NCBI RefSeq assembly: GCF_037198285.1
Contig: NZ_CP147243.1
Location: 682,001-746,000, forward strand
DNA length: 64,000 nt
Origin: Haladaptatus sp. DJG-WS-42
GTDB lineage: Archaea > Halobacteriota > Halobacteria > Halobacteriales > Halococcaceae
Direction of reading: 5' to 3'
Part shown: positions 59,266-64,000 of the stretch, in pieces
Position numbering within the stretch: the stretch's first letter is position 1
How the letters are laid out: every line of letters starts with the position of its first letter
Program-made: the position numbers and the translations under genes
Notes under the pieces: model-generated
What the model saw: only the letters and a program-made list of their open reading frames with translations
Told to the model about the DNA's origin: nothing
Database searches by the model: none

Positions 59266-60330
59266 ATGGCGATTAACACACCGAGTCCACCACGAGGTGG
59301 CGACACGACGATTCCAGACGCACTGACTGCGACCACGTTCCTCGCAACGACGGATGGGGGTATCGCACGGGCCAGTTTCGAAGACAGCGGGTGGACTGTC
59401 TCACGCGCGCTTGTCACCAAAGACGTGCGCTGTCTCGCGGTAGACCCGACCACTCCGGCGATACTGTACGCCGGGACGCAGGGAGACGGGGTGTACCAGT
59501 CAGTAGACGGCGGTGAGACGTGGGAGGCTCTCGGCCTCGACGGCGTGGTCGTGAAATCGCTCGCAGTGAGTCCACACGACCCGGCGGTCATCTACGCCGG
59601 GACGAAACCGGCGTCCATCCACGTATCGAGAGACGGTGGGCTGACGTGGACAGAAGCCTCGGGCTTTGGAAAGATACCGGGCCGTCGACTCTGGTTCTCA
59701 CCGGCCGAACCACCGTTCGTGACGGCGTACGTCCAAGAGATTGCTCTGTCGCCAACCGACCCGGACCTCGTCCTCGCAGGGATTGAATTCGGTGCGGTCG
59801 TGAGAAGCACCGACGGTGGCGAGACGTGGACCGGACACCGGCCGGGAGCGATTCGTGACTGTCACAGCCTCGCGTTCCACGCCACCGACGGCGACCGCGT
59901 GTACGAAGGTGGTGCTGGGTTACGGGGCCGGGCGGGAGCCACGAGCACCGACGGCGGAGAAACGTGGATTGCCCCGACGAACGGACTCGACCGGTCGTAC
60001 GGCTGGGCGGTCGCGGCAGACCCAGAAAACCCAGCGACGTGGTACCTGTCGGCTTCGACAGGACCGTTCGCGGCCCACGGCGAAGAAAACGCTCGCGCGT
60101 ACATCTACCGCTGGCAGGACGATGGGCCGTGGGAGCGACTCTCCGGTGGCCTACCGCAGCCGTCGTTTGCGATGCCCTATGCGCTCCGGACGCTTCCGGG
60201 AACGCCGGGCTTCGTCGTGGCGGGGATGAGCGATGGGGTGGTCTGGTACTCGGCTTCGTACGGTGACGCATGGGAGCGACTGCCCTTCTCGCTCGGGTCG
60301 ATTCACCGGTCGCTCGTGCTCGCGCGCTGA
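59266..60330 (+). CDS. BNR/Asp-box beta-propeller protein
   Basis: 354 residues with four Asp-box motifs (SVDGGETW, SRDGGLTW, STDGGETW twice), spaced about 45-80 residues apart, typical of sialidase/VPS10-type beta propellers. No signal peptide or catalytic sialidase arginines were seen, so it is probably a cytosolic or peripheral propeller, as in other archaeal 'WD40/YVTN/BNR-like repeat' proteins. ATG choices are 59254 and 59266; the second is preferred. Its stop is one base from the K+ channel gene on the opposite strand. Function not known. Confidence 0.88.
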   Translation: MAINTPSPPRGGDTTIPDALTATTFLATTDGGIARASFEDSGWTVSRALVTKDVRCLAVDPTTPAILYAGTQGDGVYQSVDGGETWEALGLDGVVVKSLAVSPHDPAVIYAGTKPASIHVSRDGGLTWTEASGFGKIPGRRLWFSPAEPPFVTAYVQEIALSPTDPDLVLAGIEFGAVVRSTDGGETWTGHRPGAIRDCHSLAFHATDGDRVYEGGAGLRGRAGATSTDGGETWIAPTNGLDRSYGWAVAADPENPATWYLSASTGPFAAHGEENARAYIYRWQDDGPWERLSGGLPQPSFAMPYALRTLPGTPGFVVAGMSDGVVWYSASYGDAWERLPFSLGSIHRSLVLAR

Positions 60331-60331
60331 C

Positions 60332-61177
60332 TCACTCCCGCGAATCGTACTGCTGGTAGATGACGTGCCCACACGCCTTACAGTGGGAGGCGTCTTTGTC
60401 GTGATAGGCGAGGCCGCAGTTTTCACAGGTGACGTTGACGCGCTCTTTGTACGTCCACTCTTTGACGATGCGACTCGCCTGCCACGGAATGATGATGATG
60501 CCGATGATGATAGCAGAGACCGTCACCCAGCGCCCGGCGTTGGTGACGGGTGTGATGTCCCCGAACCCGACGGTCGTGAGCGTGACGACGACGAAGTAAA
60601 AGGCGTCGCCGAAGTTGTTGACCGTCGGATTCAGGTGGTGTTCGAAGCTGTAGAACAGCCCGGCGGTGACGAAGAAGATGGTCACGACGGTGAGCGCGAG
60701 CTTCATCGCCCGGAGCGTCGAGAGCGACACCGTCCCGAAGAAGAACTCTTCGTCTGCGGTAAATCGGTAGAAGCGAAGCGCTCGCATCACCCTGAGTACG
60801 CGCAGGAAGCCAACGTTGAGCGCGACGAGTTCGACGGTTGGAAACAGAAAGATGAGCAGCGTGGGCGCGATGGCGAGCAAATCAACTATCGTGTAGGGGT
60901 TGAGTGCCTCCGCCAGTCGATTTCGAGCGCTGTAGAGGCGAAGCAGGTACTCCCCGAGGAAGACGAAGCTAATCGCCACTTCAAGCTGGAACAAGATGGG
61001 CAGGTACGGCTCCGCGAATGCGTAGGTTTCAACGATAAACAGCGCGATGAAGACGAGAATCAAGGAGAGGAGTGCGACGTCTACGGTCTTTCCGGCGACC
61101 GTCTGGTGGTCAACCAGATAGAAGCGAACCCGCTCACGAGACGTGAGCCCATCGACCGCCGAGGCGTGACCAGCCAT
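60332..61177 (-). CDS. Six-span potassium channel with C-terminal zinc ribbon
   Basis: 281 residues. Helices S1-S6 with an arginine-bearing S4-like segment FLRVLRVMRALRFYRF (124-139) and the selectivity filter TTVGFGD at 201-207, so a voltage-gated-type K+ channel. After S6 (AIIIGIIIIPWQASRIV), residues 251-269 form a zinc ribbon, CENCGLAYHDKDASHCKACG (Cys251, 254, 266, 269). A cytosolic metal- or redox-sensing tail is unusual for this family. I chose the ATG at 61177; an ATG at 61219 is upstream. Convergent with the propeller gene, and downstream (42 bases) of the esterase-like gene at 61220 on the same strand. Confidence 0.92.
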   Translation of the reverse strand: MAGHASAVDGLTSRERVRFYLVDHQTVAGKTVDVALLSLILVFIALFIVETYAFAEPYLPILFQLEVAISFVFLGEYLLRLYSARNRLAEALNPYTIVDLLAIAPTLLIFLFPTVELVALNVGFLRVLRVMRALRFYRFTADEEFFFGTVSLSTLRAMKLALTVVTIFFVTAGLFYSFEHHLNPTVNNFGDAFYFVVVTLTTVGFGDITPVTNAGRWVTVSAIIIGIIIIPWQASRIVKEWTYKERVNVTCENCGLAYHDKDASHCKACGHVIYQQYDSRE

Positions 61178-61219
61178 ACACCTCTGTAGCCTTCCGACGG
61201 ATAAATAGCATGTTCCCAT

Positions 61220-62407
61220 TCAGGCGAGGGTGTCTGCGACCCAGTCGTAGATGACACCGTGGGCAAGCGGGAGGTTGCCGAGCTGGCAGTGGTCTGCTGC
61301 GCCTTCGTGCTCCTCGAACACGCGGAGGGTGGTCGGCCCGGCAACCGCGTCCACGAACTCGTAGGCAAGCGGGAGGGGAATCAGGTGGTCGTCCGCTCCG
61401 GCGAGCGCGAGCGTCGGGCACGTGATGCGGTGGGCCACGTCGCTGAGCGAGTAGGCTTTGAGCGTGTCGAGCAGCCCCGCCATGTCCGTCCCGAACACCC
61501 ATTGCGCGTTCTGGCGCTGCCAGCGCGACCCGGCATCGACGCGCGCAGCGAGTGCGGCGACGCCGTTTACGAGCGCGCCCGGCAGGTACGAAAAGAGGCT
61601 TGCGACGGCTTCCTGTCCGTAGGCAGACGCCGCCCAGAGGTCATAGCAGTGGTCGAACGCGATGCACGCCGTCACTCGGTCGTCGAACGCGGCGGCGCGG
61701 GGTGCGTAGAAGCCGCCCATACTGACGCCGAGCAGTGCGATTTTCGAGGCATCGACGACTGGTTCCGTCTCCAGAAAGTCGATGACCGGCCCCACAACTG
61801 TTTCCCAATTCGTGCGCGCGCGCATCGACTCGTATCTGAGCAAGTCACCCTGTCCGGGGCCGTCGAATACGAAGCAGGCGTAGCCACGTTCGAGCGCCGC
61901 AGGCACGCCACACAAGAAGTAGAGTTCCTCTGCAATCGAATCAAACCCGCCGAGACAGACGAGCGTCGGGTGGGGTTTCTCGCTGTCGTCTGGCGCGAAC
62001 AGATACCCCGAAATCGCCGTGTCCTCGAAGGGAACCTCGACCGCTTCGACGGGCGTATCGAGGAAGTCGAGCGCCGCCCGGAACGTCTCGCGGCTTCGTT
62101 CGTAGGTGGGGATACGTCGTGCGTCGTCGCCTGCTAAGAAAAATTCGGCCGTCCGGTAGTAGGTGTGCGCCCGGAAGAACGCGCCGCGAGCGGTTTCGTC
62201 GCGCCCCTCGTCACGAGCGCGCTCAGCTTCGCTCGCCACCCGGTCTGCGGTTCGTCGCCACTCGGTGTGCCACGACTCGAAATCGCCGTCCTCGATGCGG
62301 TCTGCAGTGGCGAGACACTCACCGAGCGCGCTCCCCTCGTAGGGCGCGTACGCAGTGGCTCTGAGCGTCTGGTAGTCAAACGTCTTGTCGGCGAAATGAA
62401 CGCGCAT
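61220..62407 (-). CDS. Alpha/beta hydrolase of the FrsA/2,6-dihydroxypseudooxynicotine hydrolase type
   Basis: 395 residues with an N-terminal helical cap (about 1-130: HTEWRRTADRVASEAERARD, ARGAFFRAHTYYRTAEFFLA) and a hydrolase core. Core motifs: HPTLVCLGGFDSIAEELYFL, ACFVFDGPGQGDLLRYESMR, IALLGVSMGGFYAPRAAAFD (nucleophile G-V-S-M-G) and ALAGADDHLIPLPLAYEFVD, with His in GAADHCQLGNLPL. The cap layout matches the DUF1100/FrsA-like and PONH family; a C-C bond or ester substrate is possible. The ATG at 62407 is preferred over that at 62455, which lies in the divergent promoter region. Confidence 0.88.
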   Translation of the reverse strand: MRVHFADKTFDYQTLRATAYAPYEGSALGECLATADRIEDGDFESWHTEWRRTADRVASEAERARDEGRDETARGAFFRAHTYYRTAEFFLAGDDARRIPTYERSRETFRAALDFLDTPVEAVEVPFEDTAISGYLFAPDDSEKPHPTLVCLGGFDSIAEELYFLCGVPAALERGYACFVFDGPGQGDLLRYESMRARTNWETVVGPVIDFLETEPVVDASKIALLGVSMGGFYAPRAAAFDDRVTACIAFDHCYDLWAASAYGQEAVASLFSYLPGALVNGVAALAARVDAGSRWQRQNAQWVFGTDMAGLLDTLKAYSLSDVAHRITCPTLALAGADDHLIPLPLAYEFVDAVAGPTTLRVFEEHEGAADHCQLGNLPLAHGVIYDWVADTLA

Positions 62408-62545
62408 ACCGTCTCTACACGTCACTGAAGCAAAATGATTCGTGAGCGAGTTCACAAACCGAAAAAGGGTGGCAACGTGGCATGGTGGGGGCCACGTCGC
62501 CGGGATGGCACACAGGTGGTCGCGGTGGCGACCGGGTCGGGAGGA

Positions 62546-63871
62546 TTACTCCGCTACGATGAACTGACCGGCTATTTCGACCACCTCCTCCATGCCTTTT
62601 GGCTGGTCAACCGCCGCCGGGAACGGGTTCGCCACGTTGAGTTCGTTCAGGAAACTCGCGTGGCGCGCCTCGACGCTATGGATGCCCGCGGCCGCGGCGA
62701 ACACGTCGTCGTTCGAGACGGAGGGTGCCGCGCCAGCGTAGGCGGCGACGCCCGTGTTCTCAAGGGCTTTGCCAACAGCGAGGAACTCCGAAGGGGTTTC
62801 GTAGCCGAAATCGTAGGTTGCCTCTTCGACGGGCGTCCCGCCAAGCTTTTCGATGGTATCCGCGATAGCCGTCACGTGGGCGGCCTCGTGCTCACCAATC
62901 GCCGCGAGGCGGTCTGGCACCGTCATCCGGAGCTCCGCGTCGTAGTCAGAAAGGACGCTCGCGCTGCGGAGTTCGTCCGCGCTGAACGTCTCCAGCCCTT
63001 CGCGGTAGAAGACAGCCTCTAAGTGTTCGAGCGTGAGCGCGTAGTTCAGGATGTCCACGTCGCTCGTCCCATCGTCTTCCTTGCGCATTGGCGTCGCCAT
63101 CGAATCACCGCGCGAAAGCGCACTGCTGTCGTTCGGATTCTCGGTGATGAACTGGCTCGCAATTTCGATGACCTCGTCCATCGACTTCGCCTCGTCTACG
63201 GCCTTCGGGAATGGGTCAGACGAGTTGACGAGGTTGAGGAAGCTCGCGTGGCGGGCTTCGACGCTGTGAATGCCGAGCGCAGCGGTGAGCACGTCGTTGT
63301 TGACAATGGACGGCGCGGCACCCGCGTAGGCGGCGACGCCCGTGTTCTCGAGCGCCTTGCCAACGGCGAGGAACTCCGTGGGCGTCTCGTAGCCGAAGTT
63401 GTACTCGGCTTCTTCAACGGGTGTGCCACCGAGTTGCTCGATGGTGTCTGCGATGGCCGAGACGTGGGCGGCCTCGTGTTCGCCCGTTGCTTTCAGGTAC
63501 TCTGGAACCTGCATCCGGAGAGTCTCACTGAACTTGCTCAGCGCGTCAGCCTGCATGAGTTCGTCATCCGCGAACTCATCGAGGCCGTCACGGTAGAACG
63601 CGTTCTCTAAGTGCTCGAGTGTGAGCGCGTAGTTCAGGATGGCGACGTCTGGGTTGGTGTCCACCGACCCGTCTTCGGTCGTTGTCATGGTGCCTTCGGT
63701 CGTCGTCATGCCGCCGTCTTCCGTGGTCGTTGTGGTCATACCGCCGCCGGATTCGCCACCGCTCATACAGCCAGCGAGGGCGACGCCACCGATGCTGGCG
63801 ATAGTTCCGAGGATGGTGCGGCGCGAGCGGAGGGCGCGACGGTCAGTCGGGGATGGTTCGGAGTCTCTCAT
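62546..63871 (-). CDS. Tat lipoprotein with two tandem ferritin-like domains
   Basis: 441 residues. A twin-arginine signal (RRALRSRRTILGTIASIGG) ends in a lipobox at Cys35 (ALAGC), then a Thr/Glu/Gly linker (45-72). Residues 76-242 and 272-438 are two copies of the same ferritin-like (DUF4439/PCC13-62-type) domain; they share ILNYALTLEHLE, GEHEAAHV, FGYETP(T/S)EFLAVGKALEN and GIHSVEARHASFLN with few differences. Each copy keeps the E and H ligands (E86, E131, H134-like, E175, E205, H208 in copy 1), so each may hold a di-iron site. In plants and bacteria such proteins are linked to desiccation response; iron storage or ROS protection at the cell surface is an inference. Confidence 0.9.
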   Translation of the reverse strand: MRDSEPSPTDRRALRSRRTILGTIASIGGVALAGCMSGGESGGGMTTTTTEDGGMTTTEGTMTTTEDGSVDTNPDVAILNYALTLEHLENAFYRDGLDEFADDELMQADALSKFSETLRMQVPEYLKATGEHEAAHVSAIADTIEQLGGTPVEEAEYNFGYETPTEFLAVGKALENTGVAAYAGAAPSIVNNDVLTAALGIHSVEARHASFLNLVNSSDPFPKAVDEAKSMDEVIEIASQFITENPNDSSALSRGDSMATPMRKEDDGTSDVDILNYALTLEHLEAVFYREGLETFSADELRSASVLSDYDAELRMTVPDRLAAIGEHEAAHVTAIADTIEKLGGTPVEEATYDFGYETPSEFLAVGKALENTGVAAYAGAAPSVSNDDVFAAAAGIHSVEARHASFLNELNVANPFPAAVDQPKGMEEVVEIAGQFIVAE

Positions 63872-64000
63872 AGTGCGGTATCTGGACGGAGCGCGAATCG
63901 ACACAAGAGGATTTGCCGAACTGCGACAGCACTGATGCCAGAGTCTCACCCAAATTCGTTCGAAATTGGCCGCAATCGATGGAGACTGCTGTCGCTCACT
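63872..64000. other. Region upstream of the ferritin-like gene, nothing recognised
   Basis: 129 bases to the window end. It should contain the promoter of the leftward gene at 63871. I see no gene and no TATA box I would defend. An open minus-strand frame extends to 63949 but lacks the signal-peptide start. Confidence 0.4.

Noticed and set aside
1-64000. Insertion sequences, integrases, phage genes, CRISPR-Cas or rRNA
   Set aside because: No transposase, integrase, Cas or rRNA signature was found in any frame; the only mobile-like signal is the tRNA-associated repeat tract.

Overview
The window reads as chromosome of a haloarchaeon (class Halobacteria). Evidence: archaeal-type ribosomal proteins in spc order, very acidic GC-rich coding sequence, a complete bacterioruberin carotenoid cluster, archaeal transcription factor S, TATA boxes about 25-28 nt before start codons (mostly leaderless transcripts), Tat/lipobox lipoproteins, and several UspA and Trk potassium genes. 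I cannot name the genus. Region 1 (1-6870): the 3' part of the S10/spc operon, rps4e (cut by the window edge), rpl5, rps14, rps8, rpl6, rpl32e, rpl19e, rpl18, rps5, rpl30, rpl15, secY, packed with 1-4 nt overlaps or gaps of 1-4 nt. Region 2 (6871-18451): accessory block between secY and adk: an unknown protein that may be frameshifted, a winged-helix regulator, an AHSA1 protein, a Thr-rich surface protein, an APC permease fused to two UspA domains with a separate UspA gene, and two Trk potassium-uptake cassettes facing each other (trkA-trkH against trkH-trkA). Region 3 (18556-21820): adk, a DUF106/EMC3-like insertase, cmk, truB and tRNA-Pro(GGG), the usual downstream companions of secY, here displaced by about 11.7 kb. 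Region 4 (21821-22313): a 493-nt non-coding tract after the tRNA, full of covarying hairpins, two related long inverted repeats and a second copy of 15 nt of the tRNA 3' part; in my view the most unusual stretch of the window. Region 5 (22314-32901): mixed metabolic and regulatory genes, including ilvD, a GHMP-family beta-RFAP synthase, an operon built on a RecA-like protein with a degenerate P-loop, tfs, a CBS protein, a ZIP transporter and an SDR. Region 6 (32989-37145): crtD-lyeJ-cruF running into crtB on the opposite strand; crtB makes phytoene and the other three convert lycopene-level intermediates to C50 bacterioruberin. Region 7 (37446-49723): a hyaluronan-synthase-like glycosyltransferase, a PurD-type ATP-grasp enzyme, an archaeal ornithine-cyclodeaminase family protein, a DsbA-like lipoprotein with a CxxC membrane partner, YedK/HMCES, a PNPOx-fold protein, gamma-carbonic-anhydrase-like and FAH-fold enzymes, and YchF. 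Region 8 (49766-63871): a carotenoid cleavage oxygenase and small enzymes, two alpha/beta hydrolases, an NhaC antiporter, a berberine-bridge-type FAD oxidoreductase, a 480-residue envelope protein, a BNR-repeat protein, a potassium channel carrying a zinc ribbon, and a lipoprotein with two tandem ferritin-like domains. A structural theme is extreme compaction where genes converge: 8 of 14 tail-to-tail pairs either share a 4-nt interleaved stop or are one nucleotide apart. No CRISPR array, insertion sequence, rRNA or replication origin was recognised.
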